Source: Arabidopsis thaliana
Lineage: Eukaryota; Streptophyta; Magnoliopsida; Brassicales; Brassicaceae
Length of the DNA: 64,000 nt
Direction: 5' to 3'
Assembly (NCBI RefSeq): GCF_000001735.4
Contig: NC_003070.9
Coordinates: 18,337,971-18,401,970, forward strand
Shown here: positions 25,223 through 38,674 of the stretch, piece after piece
Layout: every line of letters starts with the position of its first letter
Position numbering within the stretch: the first letter of the stretch is position 1
The notes under the pieces: generated by a model
Seen by the model: the letters and a program-made list of their open reading frames with translations, nothing else
Told to the model about the DNA's origin: nothing
Databases searched by the model: none
Translations under genes and position numbers: made by a program

Positions 25223-27721
25223 CGTAATGGTGTTTATGAGATAGGTTTTTGAGTTATAAAATCATGCCCCATTACTGCGTTTATAAAAGCCCATTAAAAC
25301 CCAATACAGTTATTACTGCATTTATAAAAGCCCATTAAATCCTCTAAACCCAATACAGTTATTCTCCTTCGTATTGGGTTCATATATCTCACAGTTTTCG
25401 GCCTTTTACTAAATTTATGTTTTTTTATTGCAAATTTAGATAATTGGTTAATTCTGATACTGATAGTGTACTTGTACTTTCTCCTTCTTTCTTTTTGTCA
25501 ACCAAACTTTTGATTTAAATAATGTATACTTTAAATAGCTAATATTATTTTTAACAATGTTTTATGAGTAAAATAACACACTACTTATTTAAAACACACT
25601 AAATGCTACGCTATTTGAAGAATAAAAAATAAGCCAGGTAAATAACTCAGCATAATTTACAACATTGCCAATGAACTCGATAAATAACCAACCAGTCACA
25701 CGTGTAGGTAGGGGTAACTTGTGTGAGTGGGAAAGGTTCAACATTCTATAGCCTATAGGTAGGCATTGGATCTGATGTTTATGAAATGGGAAAGAAAGTT
25801 TCACAAGATCCAAGTCATGTGCATGCAGTGAGTCTTGTAATATTAACCCCCACTTTTACTTCTCATATTTATTGCTAGTAATTTGTTTTCACCCATTTTG
25901 AACTTTGTGTACATTTTCTCAATCCTTACTCGAAACAAAACAAATACTATACCACCCAATGAAATATAGAGTAAGCACAATATATAGTACTTATATATAT
26001 ATATATATATCCATTTGTTCTTAAACTTTTTAAAAATGATAAATGATGATCACAAATAAAGAAGCTCTCTCTTCAACAAAAAACAAAAATCATAATTTTT
26101 ACATAACTAAAGACTCGGTCATCTTTTACCCATTCTTTCCTCTACATCCCATATTACTTCCGCTGACCAAAGAGATAATGTTAAAGATGACTTTTTCTGA
26201 AGTTAAAATGTTTTTGAAAAAAGAAAAAATAGACATGAAAGTAGAATATGGAAAAGGATTCGAACTAATAAAAATAACATCCGTTTTTAATGAAATAATA
26301 CTTGCTAACTAATATATATATATTCACTAGAGTTTTATTGTTCTTCGTTATTTTTTAAACAAAAATTGTGAAAAATTTGACCTGGCAGGATAGGAACAGT
26401 TAGAATAGAAAGCAAAACTTACATTTGCCTGGTCACCAAGTCACAACATTATATGTTTCACTACTTTGTGAGTACAATGCCTAAAATACCCTTCCCTCGT
26501 CACGTGGCTTGTTGGAAGAGGTAACCTAATTATGACGTACATTATTATTTAGTTTTTTTCCTTAATCGCACTATTTTTATTTTCTTCAATTCTTTTCAAA
26601 TTTAAATTCGTGTTGTTAAGTAAAATATAATAACAGTCAGTTCGCAAAAAAAGTACATAAATAAGGGAAAGGAAAAAAGAATAAATGAAAAGAAAAACTA
26701 AAATAACAGAAAGCACGTGGAGTCACGCGCCTTTGCCTGCTGTAGGAAATTAAAATAAGAAAAGAAAATTAAAAAAAGGGAATATAATCCCAACGGAATC
26801 AGGTAATGATGAGATCCTCTCTATTCTCTTCTCTCTCTTCCTTTTTTGTATTCTTGCCATTTAAAGTTTTAATTTTTTGCCGTAAAGCTCATTTATAATT
26901 TGAAAATTAAATTTCAGAAAGAAAAAAAAACGTCAATCATCGAGAAAGCTTTCAAATTTGCTTCTTTTTTTTTGATAAATAAACATTCAACTTTGTTCAT
27001 AAAGTTTTCTTGATAAAATAATAAAATAAATTATTTCAAGGAAATTAGAGGAATATTCATTCGAACTATAGAGAAAGTACATACCAAGTGTATGATATAT
27101 ATATACCGTTATGGTTTTCTAATTTTACCCATTTTCCTTAAAATCTATATTTATTTTCTTCTTCCTATTACCATTATTGTTTCACTAAAACAATTGTCGA
27201 AACAAGAAAAATAAAAAAGTTATAAAATAGCATATAAAGTACAAGCAACAAAAAGAAGAGAAAAAAACAATTTCTATAAACATCCAAGGTGAGAATCAAA
27301 ACAATAAATAGTTTTCCAAATTCATAAATACGTAAATCCTCCCAATTTCATGAAAATACTAATAATGTGCACAACACCAAATTCACTACAACAAAACTGA
27401 CAAAAATTAGTGAAACTTTACTGACACAATAATTCCAATTTTTAATTGTTGTAACCCCACTTTTTTTGTTGAACAATCCAACAATATCACCGAGACAGAG
27501 AGAATTAAACTCAAATATATGTTAACACTTCTAGTTAAAAAAAAAAACTCTTGGTACGAAGAACAGATGAAGATAATGATGAAATTAAAATTAGATAAAA
27601 ACTGTACAATGAAATGTCTCTAAAAATTCTTCTGTCTGTGACAAAAATCACAGTACTAGGACGTGTAACTTTAGCACTGTCTCTTCTTCTTTTTCTTTTT
27701 TTTTTTGTTCTTCCATGGCTT
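25223..27721. other. Intergenic region with tandem promoter repeat
   Basis: 25270-25361 holds a tandem duplication (separate entry). The rest is AT-rich with (TA)n at 25994-26011 and poly-A/T tracts. The ORF at 26043-26312 has no recognisable motif and biased AT composition, so it is not called. Confidence 0.45.
25270..25361. repeat. Tandem repeat with GCCCATTA boxes, F-box gene promoter
   Basis: Two copies of about 45-50 bp start with ATTACTGC, continue TTTATAAAAGCCCATTAAA and end ACCCAATACAGTT. Each contains GCCCA, the reverse of the TGGGC site-II element bound by TCP factors. They lie about 50-140 bases upstream of the F-box start codon on the minus strand. Confidence 0.65.
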
Positions 27722-28589
27722 CTAAGGTTTCAGACTAACCCACTGGTACCGACCTTCAAGCGGCGTATCATTGACGATGTCGTAGTTGTACCTATACATG
27801 TTTTAAACAACTGCAAGTTAAGGATCTCTGCTATCATGCGCGTGTGTGTGGGTCTAAAAAAGACTCACTTTTCTGTGAATCGTTTCTGTTCGTATCTCTC
27901 CGCCGCCGAGAAAAAGTCATCAAGCTCTGCCTGCGTCGGTGATTTTTCCATCTTCTTCTTCTTCTCCGTCTTTCTCTGATCTCTCATCTCCGTCGTCGCC
28001 GAGTCCATTTCTGCTGTTTCTCCCAGATTCTCGCTTGATGAAATTCCCTGTTTCCTGTGAAATTCCAAAAATTATGAATTTATAGACGAAACAATGAAGA
28101 AATTGAAAAATCTTTGAAACGTCTTTTTTAGTAATTAACCTGAAATTGTTGGTGAGTAACGTTGAGATTTCGGTTTCGGAGATTTCATGAGCCTGAAAAC
28201 GGAAACAAAATTAATTAATCCAAAAAAACGTAATCAGATCTTGCTCAGAGAGCATTTATTGTGAAACAGAGAAATTTCAAAATTTGTAATCTCGAGTTTC
28301 GAAATTTCACCTCCAGATCTGAAAATGGAAGACGAGTAGCGATTTCGTTAGTTTCGCTGCTGGAACAACCAGAGCTGATGCTTGAGCTTAGATGATCGTC
28401 TTCTTCTTCAGATAACGCGACGGAGCAGAAACCTCCGGAATCTGAAACCGAGTAAGCCAGAGAAGAAGAGGAAGAAGAAGAAAGAGTTCTCGTCGGTGAG
28501 CGTAAAACGTCATCATCATCATCGAGTCTCATCCTCTTGATGTTTGATCCTTCGTACTCAGAATCTCTCTTGGGTTTTGTTTCGCTCAT
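27722..28589 (-). CDS. KRP7: Cyclin-dependent kinase inhibitor KRP7 (ICK5)
   Basis: Four exons on the minus strand (28311-28589, 28140-28192, 27869-28054, 27722-27791) encode 195 residues. The N-terminal region has a basic patch (KPKRD, KRMR), an Asp run and a long Ser run, and is likely disordered. The C-terminal conserved CDK/cyclin-binding region is intact: ELDDFFSAAERYEQKRF, then YNYDIVND and EGRYQWVSLKP. It blocks CDKA/cyclin D complexes in the nucleus; family members are degraded through SCF ligases, including in the male germline. An in-frame ATG five codons upstream (28604, MSLRE) could give a longer form; the later ATG gives the length I remember for At1g49620. Confidence 0.94.
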
Positions 28590-28604
28590 TTCTCTCAAGC
28601 TCAT

Positions 28605-30434
28605 TATAGTTTTCTCTGGAGAGAGTTTATGAAAAAGTTGGGGTTTCTCTGGTTAATAAAAACAGAGGAAGGGTTTTGGGTATTTGGGGGAGAGGAAGAT
28701 GAAGGATCTAGAGCCGTTGATTAATTCAACGGCTGAGATTTAATTATTGGGCCTTGCCTATAGCGGATGGGCCGTTGTTGTGCCGGTTTTGAGTGGGGTC
28801 CTTTAAACTGAGTCCCGTTCACGGGGAAGCAGGTAACGGCGTCGTTACGGAGCGTAGACGCCGTCGGGATTCTAAACGACGCGTCTTTTTTGCCGTTTTT
28901 AGCTTCCTTTTAAAGCAACCCAAAACTAAAACGTCGTCCTATAAGCTGTAGAAATGTGAGTTGTGACAGTAATTTTTGTTAATTAATCTACTTTCTACTA
29001 TAGATTTCTTAAACTTATATTCTTTTACACGTAAATACATTTGTCAAAACAAAAAAAATAATTCTGATGGTTGCTGATTCATAATTTCTATCATAAGCTC
29101 TAAATATCAACTTCTTAAGGATATAACTAGGCACATAGATTAGAGTCTAAAGCATTCACTTTCTTATGAGCAGCTTCACATGGAGACAGAACTATAAATA
29201 CAATCAATTAAATAGTACTTATTAAATGACAACAACAAAAAACCAACTTAAAATCCAGCTTTTACATGGAATCTGTACATGTCCAAAAATGGGTTAAGAA
29301 TTTTACACATACAACATGTTTATTTCCTTCTAATAAAATGGGACCATTTTCGTTATTTTTTGGCAGTGAAATAATGAGCAATAATTGACCGTTACATAAT
29401 AATTGTGCTAACAAGCATTTACTTGGGATTTTTTTTTTTTTTTTTTTAAAGTTACACATGTACAATATCGAAAATATGAAATATTAGAATCTAGGCTTCA
29501 TTTTGCAAAAAATAAATAAAAAATAATCTAGGCTTCAATTGTCCGATTCTGCTTCTTCAATAATTTTAAAATTTATCACAAGAAAAAAAAGAAGACTCTT
29601 CGTTAATTTTCATCCATAATAATGATGTAATCAGAATTTTCAAGGATAATGGTAAAAGGATGAGACGAAGAAGATTCATCAATACAAGTATCTTTGTTTA
29701 TGGGCTAATTTACAAAAGTTATCTTTATGAATCAATGTTAATAAAAAGTAACTTTAAAGACTAATTCACTTATAAAAGTAACATAGAGATCTTGATGCCA
29801 ATGTCCTAAAAGAATAAGCGTTTCAATTTCACTTGGAAATGTTTAAGACCTACGACCTACTTCAAAAACACAAACAAAAACAAATGAAGCATGAGTAGTC
29901 ACATTAGATAGTATGACAATAACAAGATCACGACACATGATGAATAATAGATGCATCTTTTGTATGACTGAGAGCCATTTGTTTTAACAAGAACAGGCAC
30001 TGTTCGATCCGATCCCAGCCAATGATGAATATAATGTCTATTTTGACTCATCATTTTCAACAAAATGTGAATCAAACGAAACTGGTTTTATAACCTAAAA
30101 GGTACAGGAAAATCCTCGAGAGCTTATCTTGATACGATAATGGAATATAAATAGAACTAGGATTCTTAGTTCTTAAAGAGCAAAGGCTAAAACGAAAGAA
30201 AAATTGTCCAAAAAAGTAACAACTCAAATGCAACAGTAGCTAAAGCCTGTGTTTTCAGGTAAAAATGCTAAATTTCAACTGTGATAAGTCATGATGTTGG
30301 CATATATAACTATACAAAACACAGTGAAGTAAAACACAAATAAGTACGAGCTTAGAGATTTGATGCGTCGTACCGTGAACCTAAGAAGAGTCATTCCTCA
30401 TTGTGACAAGCTACTTTCTAAGAGGGTCTCAGAC
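28605..30434. other. KRP7 promoter and PREP2 3' flank
   Basis: Close to KRP7 a GC-richer stretch (28730-28920) has TGGGCC and related site-II elements plus GGCGTCGTTACGG, plausible cell-cycle promoter sites. 29430-29449 is a T-run. The remainder is AT-rich without a supported gene; the ORF at 29262-29465 is low-complexity. Confidence 0.45.
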
Positions 30435-33400
30435 TCAGAGAGCTGCTTTCTTCACCTCGAAAAAATTTGAGCGTTCTCTGTTTGCTGCATCAATGTCTTC
30501 TTGTGATGCCACGGCCACTGCAACGCCTTTATCACTAACAGAGTCTATTGCCTCTGCGAATTCCTTGAAGTCCTTCAAACTGAAAAAGGATAAAATGGAA
30601 GTTACTTTTCTTATCTGTTTGATAATAACTATGTCGAAGAATTGCAACTGGCTATTTGGTAATATTCAAAGAAGTCGTTAAACTCCTAACACTACAAAAC
30701 TCAGATCACAACATTGTCCCCAAGGATTTCATAAATCCCCACAGGATATCCGCGGCATACCATTATGTGGAAAGTGAAAAAGTTGTATAAATTGATTTGT
30801 ATATACGCTAAAGCAAAAATGAGAGAATGCTGTTAACCTTGTAGATAATATCTCTTCACGCCTTATTTGCCTCTCTTCGTCGGTTACATTAAGTAAATGC
30901 CTCAACAAACTGTTGATAGAGATGGGAAATTAGATTGAAATTCATTACATTCCTTGAAAAAAAGCCAACAAAGACCAGAGAAGAACCCATAAATAAACAT
31001 CATACCTGGTATAACCTTTGGCATCAGGGAGTTGGTATGAATCGACATCGCCAATTGTCCCAATAATTGCTTTGGTAAGGGTGTCTTCATCGACATCGAG
31101 GCCACGTAAGAAATCCCCAGTTCCATCATATATGTCTAGAGTCTTTAATAGGTTGGGATCACGGTAAGATAAGAACGAAAATACTCCTGTGCAAGAGAAA
31201 ATCCAAAGGTCAGGTCTGACGCAGAATTTGCAACTTGGGGAAGACTCTGTCAGATCAAAATCAAAATGGAAAAGAAAAACAGTTTACCCGAATGTGAATC
31301 AAAATCACAGGAACCTCCATATGCACCACCACTTACACGAACACGATCCCATAACCATGTGTTACTAATATGCTTTGATATAACATATGAACTCCCATCA
31401 AGTTTGTAGCCACTGCTGTATATATTTCCCGCTTTTCCCACATAGTTCACCTGTCAAAAAGGCAAGAATAGAATTGTGGAGTAAGTAGAAGACGGGTGAA
31501 GAGAAATACACGCCAAAGGACACAAAATATATAGAAGGGTTTTCATTTTATTTACCTGGGTTGGTATTACTATAGCTTCATTTCTCAAAGGAAGTCGAGC
31601 ATCCCAAGTGACGAGTTCACCAGACGGATTTTCAGGGAGTAAATCAAGAAATTTTCCAACATATTTTTCCGTGTTTGTGAGGGACTTCCCATCAGCAGTC
31701 ATATTAACTATGCAACCATTCCTGGAAAGGAAAGATCTTCTGATTTCCTCAAGTGAGGATGAAATTCCTTCCCAGTCTTGATCCACCTTCTGTTCAAGAG
31801 TGTGTAGAAATTCAAGGTAACTACAACAAAGATCAAAGCAAAACTCTATTAGGCTCTATAAGTATAAGATCAAACTAAGAATATGAATTAAGTTTCTTCT
31901 CCCACAGATGCAATCAAATCAAGAGGTCAAAACAAATGGTAAAAACTAACAATGAAAGAAAGAGTGATCAAGTTCCAACCTGAGACCACCCATCTGTTCA
32001 GACATCCATCCAGCAACGTTCAACATTGCATCCATCCTCGCAGCAGCAATTCCTTGACCACTTCCCCTCAATCGGTTCTAAAATGAATACGAGTTGGTGT
32101 TATATTACTACCACCGTTTTCTATTAAGAATGCAAAAGGAAGAAGGAACTGCATACCTCCATTCGTGCTCTACTCTGAGAAACGAATTGTTTAAACCGCT
32201 GTTGATCGGTAAATCGAACCTCTTGCAGCACACAGTTCATCTGCAGCAAGGCAAAAGTGAATGAAACATAAGAATCAAACTACAACTTCTATAGGAAATT
32301 AACTAGAATTTTAAGAATCTCAAACTACAGCTAATTTCTATGTCTCCATTTTTTGTACTTTAAACTCGAAAGTTAGGATTATTTCTTGAATATGCTCATA
32401 CTAAAATTCAGCTCTAAAATTAACAGAATCAGTTTTCAAATAGCGAACGATTGGCTAGTGTACCTCTGTACTCTAACTTGAACACACAAATATAGTATAA
32501 GATACTGCTCAGCAAATGACATGAGCATAGGGAGAGGTAAAAAGTGAGCATTTCTGCGTTAAGAGGGAAGAGATCAGGAGACAGAAGAGATACTTCATAG
32601 ACGCAGACACAAATGAAAGAAACAGGTTTTGCTTTCTGATAAACCGATGGACAGAAGAGCTATCCACAAGGCTATAGTTAGAGGACATGAGGCAAAAAGT
32701 TTAAACTTGCACTCTACATCTTGAGAACCAAGGCAGAACCTGATCTGTCAGCTAGAAAACTCTAAATTAACTATCCCAACGTATGTTATCTCCAGCTAAA
32801 TGTGATAAGTTAAAGCAAATTACCAAATTGAAAAGGTCTTCAGCGCGTCCAACCATGGATTTTCCACGCACAATGATTTTGCTACATGGATCATCCCTAC
32901 CATACACAGAGGATGTAAGGGGATAAACTGATATCCCTCCTGTCTTTCTTCCAATTAACTGATTAAGTTGTACAAAAGTCAAATCTTGCGTGCCCATCTC
33001 TAGTAATGATTGACTGTCAAAACAGAAATTATATAGGAGTTAAAAGTTAAAACGAATTTAGCATAGGGTATCCCACTGGCTTATACTGACGGAAAAGATT
33101 ATGAATAGGATACTCAGTAATAAACCCCAACTGGAAACAATCGTTGGTCAAATCTACGGAAGATTAAGAACATAGCATGCGAATGTCTAGTGTGAGACAA
33201 GAGAAAAGTGTAATGAAGCTACTAAGAAAATTGACAGTGAAATTGGAAGCAAATGTTAGTAAGAGTATGTAACTGGAAATCGACCTTGATACTGCTATAA
33301 CTAAAATGCAACTAAGAAATAGTATAACAGATCATGACACTATAGCAGGAGGCTTGAAAGCTGCCTTTTGACATAGCATTTCAACTGAGTGTTGTTGAGA

Positions 33401-36400
33401 ACACTTAAGTAAAAGTCAAGAATAGTAAAATAGACATGGACACTCCCTCGGACAAAAACCAAGCTATATGTTATTCTAAATGCTTAAAACTACGTCAGAC
33501 ATCCGAAATTGTGATTTGGTTAGAGATTCAATCAGGAGAACAGGGAATGCTTGGAATTTTTTTGTAGCAGTATTCTTCATTAAATATTTTCACCATTTGC
33601 ATTTCTGGAAAAATTAGGTGAATAACCAAAAGCAGAATATAAAGTCTTACGGTTAAATCATCAGATGTAGAAGTCAACAAGTTACCAGAAGAGGGGTATC
33701 AGTTGAAGAAGCTCATGCTTTACTGAGCCCATATCAAAGACTACTTCAGTGTAGAGTATATTATTTGTAAAGAGATCATTCCGCAACACCTTCACGCCAT
33801 TAATATCTCCAACCTATAAAGCACCATATCAGCATCAAGCTGAGAAATTAAAAGGAATCCAACAACAGCAGAGAGCTAATATAATCATCACCTCAGTGGG
33901 AACATATATAGGTTCTTTTGGAATGTCACTCAAATTTAAACTTGGAACGCATTTCAGTGCGTCAGGAGGGTCAGGAGTCTCTTGCTTCAATCTCAACTCC
34001 TCTGTGGCACGCGCTAGTTCTGTAAGATCCTCTTCTGTCATACTTGCTTTAACTTTTTCTAGAATACTTTTCTCCTCCGCTTCCTCTAGAGAAGCTTTTT
34101 CTGGATCAGGCTGACAAACGTGTTTTGGGCATAAGATTATAGAAACATTAGACAGCAATGAGAAACTCGGAGACAAAAAATACCTGCATCTCTATAGTAA
34201 CACAATGAGGGTTGTTCAAAATATACTCCTCTATCAGCGGAGAAAAGACAGACTTGGATCCTTTCTCAGCTATTCTAGCTTTCAGGGACTTCAATGGTTC
34301 CTCATACTTTAATGGCTCAAAAGGATCCATGTCGTATATCCATTTCGCCTAAACATCCAACACTAAAATAAGAAACTATACAAATATATTAGATAAGACA
34401 AACCAAAGAAAAAGGCAGATAAACTCACAATTGATTGAAGCATAAGTGATAAACCACGAGGGGACGACCCTGTATTGTTTTCTCTCAGAGAAAACTCAAT
34501 GGTATTCATGGATGCTTCAACAGCATCAGTGTCAAACCCCTCATCTGCCAACTTTCTCAGAGTATTCATGACCAACTCTTCAACTTTTTGGACATTATCA
34601 TCGGAAACACCTTTCAAACCTATACTGAATTGGGGCTGGAGAAGTTCATCTTCCATCCCACTATTAACAAGAGCTTCTCCTAAACCGCTTTCCAATAAGA
34701 TTTTTCTCAATGGGGAGGCAGGAGTCCCAAGCATTAGATGATCCAAAAACCCAAGTGCGAGTTGAGTTTGTAAGTCCAGTGGCTTGTCAGAGAGAAGCCA
34801 GTTAAGGCACACCATATGCTTCTTCTTAAGGTCACCATCTTCACCAGCAGGGTATTTTTCAACAATCCTACGAGGTCTAGAGAAAAGCTTTTGTGGTTCA
34901 ACCTTTGAACTATCTCGAGCTGGACTTGCATCAAACATGTCCAAGTATTCTGCACAAATTAGTAAAATAGAGACAAAATCTGTAAAACAATAACATAATG
35001 GCGAACATAGATCAAGAAAAGGAAATGCCCCAACAGAAAGTACAATTTAAGATATGGCTCTTTACCACTCAAGACGCGAAGGCGGTGAACTGGATCGTCA
35101 TCTCCATAGAACCATATCCTGGCATTGCTAGGGTGATAATACTGACGGTGGAACTCCTGGAATTTTTCACATGAAGAACAATAAATATGCATCGGAGATC
35201 ATAACATACAGAGTATTACGCTTTTGTCGCAAGATAATATCATATTATTTCAACGTTTAATTATATCACATGACGTACTTAACAAACCTTAAATTTCTCG
35301 AACGTAAGCTTGGGGATATCTTTTGGATCACCTCCACTGTCAACACCGTATGTATTTTCTGGACATAATGCCTATTAAAAGAAAATAGAAGAGAAAACAA
35401 GTGTGTTCCATAAGCACCACACTGTACCAAAGAATAATGAAAGCAGATTATCTAACAAAGACTTCAGGAGCAGATGTTGAAGTATTGTTTTGTGAGAAAC
35501 TTCAATTATTAATACGAAACCAACAAACTATTAAATGCAGACGCGTACATGCAAAGATAAATATCTCTATACACACACACACACACACACACATTTAATC
35601 AGATAAGCTATAAAACATCAAAAATTAACAAAGCTAAATTTTTAGACACTGCACATCCACTCAAAACATTTACAGAAATTCATTCTTAGAAATAGATTGT
35701 GGACGAATAATTCAAGAAAATTAAGGAACAATCAAAACTTGCCTGTTGAGTAACCCGCCCTAGTATATTATCAGGCTGTGAATAGACACCTTTCATCTCA
35801 TTAAAAACAACGCCTGATATGTGAAACATCAAAAAAGAGACAGGGAGAGTAAGTTAATAGATTAGAGGTTCAACAAACGGAAAGATAAAAACAAACAAGC
35901 TTTTAAACTAGGCATATGTAATAAATAGAACCTTTGTAAGATATGTCCTCTGAAGGATCGTTAAGCTCATAATGCCAACCCTCCTGCTGAAAAGTGTGAA
36001 CATCATCCACACACTTGGGGAAGAATACAGCGTCCAAGTATACATCGACAAGATTGTAGAAATCCTAGCATAGATAGTGATGAAATGTGATCAGACCAAA
36101 CTTGAATATATGACAGTGGTTGGGGAAGAAAAGAGTATTTATATATTATTACCTTTTTATTTGTGGAAGCAACTGGGTAACAAGTCCTATCAGGATATGT
36201 GAATGCGTTTAGGAAAGTATGCAAACTTCCCTTTAATAATTCGACAAATGGTTCTTTCATCGGGTACTTTCTTGACCCACATAATACGCTATGTTCCAGT
36301 ATGTGAGGAATGCCAGTGGAATCCTTCCTGCATCAAGAACCAAACTTTTATCAAACCACTGTCAACCACTTCCACTTACAATTTTCGCTAGCTCGTGGTA

Positions 36401-37366
36401 CCTATTCCAACTGAAAGTGCAAAACTATTCAACATTGGCTAATTTTTGACCTTGATATGCTACAATTTCACTCACTCGACTATAATCCAAGAACGAAGCC
36501 TCATATACCACAAATTTCTTACAAACCGTTAAGAAATCACCGAGATGAACATAAATTTCCAAGTCACCTATACTAAAGATAAACTAGTAGGACAGATTCA
36601 TGTGTTCTAGAACACACTTACGGAGGAGTCCTGAAAACAATGCCAAACACCTTGTTCTCATCATCGTTAGAAACAGACATCACCTCGCAACCAGTTTTCT
36701 TGTGTTTGAAGAGAACAGCCTTAGATTTACACTCTGAGATAAACTCTTCAGAGACTTTCTCAAATCCAAGCTTCTCAGCCTCATCTTGACCTACATTTGA
36801 CTCTCATCAGAACACTATTTAACCAAAAACATAAATCAAATATGAGAAGAAAATGTTCCATTTTATCCTAACGCAGGTATAGTGTCAATTTGATCAAAAG
36901 CCCAAGGAAATTTCTCTATAAGAGAGTGTTTGTGGAGTAAAGTAACATCAACTAAACACAAATTTCACCAACGAGAAACACTCTGAATCTAGAAACTACT
37001 CGGAAAATAGAAACATTTGAAATTTTACAGAGAAAGAGTACAGATTCAATTCCAGCTAAAGAGTTTGATTATCTCACCGGGATAAGAAGAAGGTGCGGAT
37101 TGTGTAGCGACGGCGCGAATAGATAAGCGAGAGAACTGTCCATTGAGACCACGACTCGCGGCGGAGAGTAGTTTCAAGCCTCGTCGTAGAAATAGCCGTC
37201 TCCCAGCAGCTTCTAGAGTAGAAAGCCGGCGAATGTTGCGGCCGGAGGCACCGACGACGGTCGTTGACGATGAGGGAGACAAGTAAGAGCGAGGGAGCTG
37301 GCGGAAAGAGCGGAAGAAGAGAGAGGTCGAAGTAATGGTCGAGGAACAAGTTAATGACCGGAGCAT
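30435..37366 (-). CDS. PREP2: Presequence protease 2, organellar M16C zinc metallopeptidase
   Basis: Nineteen exons on the minus strand encode 1080 residues: 37078-37366, 36622-36790, 36153-36327, 35932-36064, 35743-35813, 35288-35371, 35066-35156, 34429-34949, 34184-34348, 33892-34110, 33686-33813, 32824-33013, 32157-32240, 31980-32077, 31556-31820, 31288-31450, 31006-31186, 30838-30909, 30435-30579. All sum in frame. The first ~85 residues are Ser/Arg-rich and lack acidic residues, a dual chloroplast/mitochondrial transit peptide. The inverted zinc motif HILEH is at 161-165, with the downstream Glu region in the helix containing FYNLVDVYLDAVF. It degrades freed targeting peptides inside organelles. 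The intron after 35743 has a GC donor. Identified from memory as At1g49630. Confidence 0.95.
35568..35593. repeat. (AC)n microsatellite in a PREP2 intron
   Basis: A pure CA/AC dinucleotide run of about 12 units lies in the intron between exons 5 and 6 of PREP2. No function is evident; useful only as a polymorphic marker. Confidence 0.85.
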
Positions 37367-37726
37367 GGCTACCGGAATATTTTCTCCGGCAAAGACTGTG
37401 CTTAAGGATGCGAATAGTTTAATCCGACCGCGAGGAGTTTTAAAGCGGTTCGGTTCGAAAATTTAAACCGGAGGTGCAAATTTCGAAATCTATGTGTATG
37501 GACCTAACCGGTTATTGATATGGCCGAACAATCTTATACGAATGATTTATCGAATATACAGGAGTTTGATACACAAATTCACAGCAATTAGAGATTAAAA
37601 TCATAAGTTATTTGTATGTTCAACTCTCCGAAATTTGACGATTAAAATCATAAATTATTATTAAAGTTAACAATATGATTATATAAAAGGATTATGTCAT
37701 CTAATACCATACTTGAGCATCAAGAT

Positions 37727-38674
37727 TCAACTTATGATAAACTCCAAAAACTTCTGCATCAATTTCGAAGCATTTTGAGAATTATGGTTATGGAGATGGA
37801 AGCAGTGTCCTTCCTCTTCTTCCTCAATCACCTCAACACTTCCTTTCCACTGACTCTTCTCCAGCTTCGCCGCATAAGCCAATCCTTGCCGCCAAAACAC
37901 ATCTTTTCCGGCAACCGCAACCAAAACCTTTTCACATCCCATCTCGGAAACATCCGATCCGGATCCAACAACATTAAACCACGGATCATTCACTCCATCA
38001 ACACTATTCGGGCTAACGATATTTTCCCAAATATATGCGATCTTGTTTCTGACTTCTCCGTCTTGTACATCGTGTTCGTCGATCGGTTCTTTCCCCCAAA
38101 AACCTGGATGCACCATAACAATCCCTTTGATTGTAGGGCTAAGCTTCTCCTTACCAGCTCTTATTCCCATGTGATGCGATATATTGGCTCCGGCACTATC
38201 TCCGGCGATAAAAACTCTGTCGAAATCAGCGTATTCATTAATCCAATCATCAGAATGAGAAAAGATCCACTGAATCGCAGACCATGAATCGTCGTAAGCC
38301 GCCGGAACCGGATGCTCTGGCGCAAGACGGTACTGAACCGACACGGCTAGGCAGTTAGCGGTTATAACAACCTCCGTGAGGTAGTTATGGTAAACCGGAG
38401 AGAAAGGAGATTGTATGATGTAAGCTCCGCCGTGAAAGTAGATGAGTAGAGGTATTTTGTTACCGGCGGTGTCGAGTTTTCTAGATTTGTTGGGGAGAAA
38501 CATACGGACGGAGAGGTTGTGGTCCGATGAGTACATGACGTCTTTCGAAACGACATCGTTTTGTGGGTTTAAAGACGTTGGTTTGATGTCGTTGCCGCTA
38601 AGCCGCTCGACTCGGCCGTTCTTATGAATTCGGATGAATGGTAGATGATGCTCTGTGGTTAGATCAGATTCCAT
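37727..38674 (-). CDS. CXE3: Carboxylesterase CXE3 (HSL/GID1-like alpha/beta hydrolase)
   Basis: Single-exon gene of 315 residues, starting MESDLTTEHH. The frame is open 29 codons further upstream, to an ATG at 38761, but alignment with CXE5 supports the start at 38674. The plant carboxylesterase features are intact: oxyanion motif HGG at 81-83, nucleophile Ser160 in GDSAGA, Asp258 in AGKD and His290 in EEGHCFH. The expected reaction is hydrolysis of small carboxyl esters; natural substrates are unknown to me. It is the first of three tandem copies on this strand, 360 bases downstream in coordinate from the PREP2 start. It has no signal or transit peptide, so it is probably cytosolic. Identified from memory as At1g49640. 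Confidence 0.92.
   Translation of the reverse strand: MESDLTTEHHLPFIRIHKNGRVERLSGNDIKPTSLNPQNDVVSKDVMYSSDHNLSVRMFLPNKSRKLDTAGNKIPLLIYFHGGAYIIQSPFSPVYHNYLTEVVITANCLAVSVQYRLAPEHPVPAAYDDSWSAIQWIFSHSDDWINEYADFDRVFIAGDSAGANISHHMGIRAGKEKLSPTIKGIVMVHPGFWGKEPIDEHDVQDGEVRNKIAYIWENIVSPNSVDGVNDPWFNVVGSGSDVSEMGCEKVLVAVAGKDVFWRQGLAYAAKLEKSQWKGSVEVIEEEEEGHCFHLHNHNSQNASKLMQKFLEFIIS

Noticed and set aside
26043-26312. 89-codon ORF between the F-box gene and KRP7
   Set aside because: Lys/Ile/Phe-rich, low-complexity, no recognisable domain and no transcript signals.
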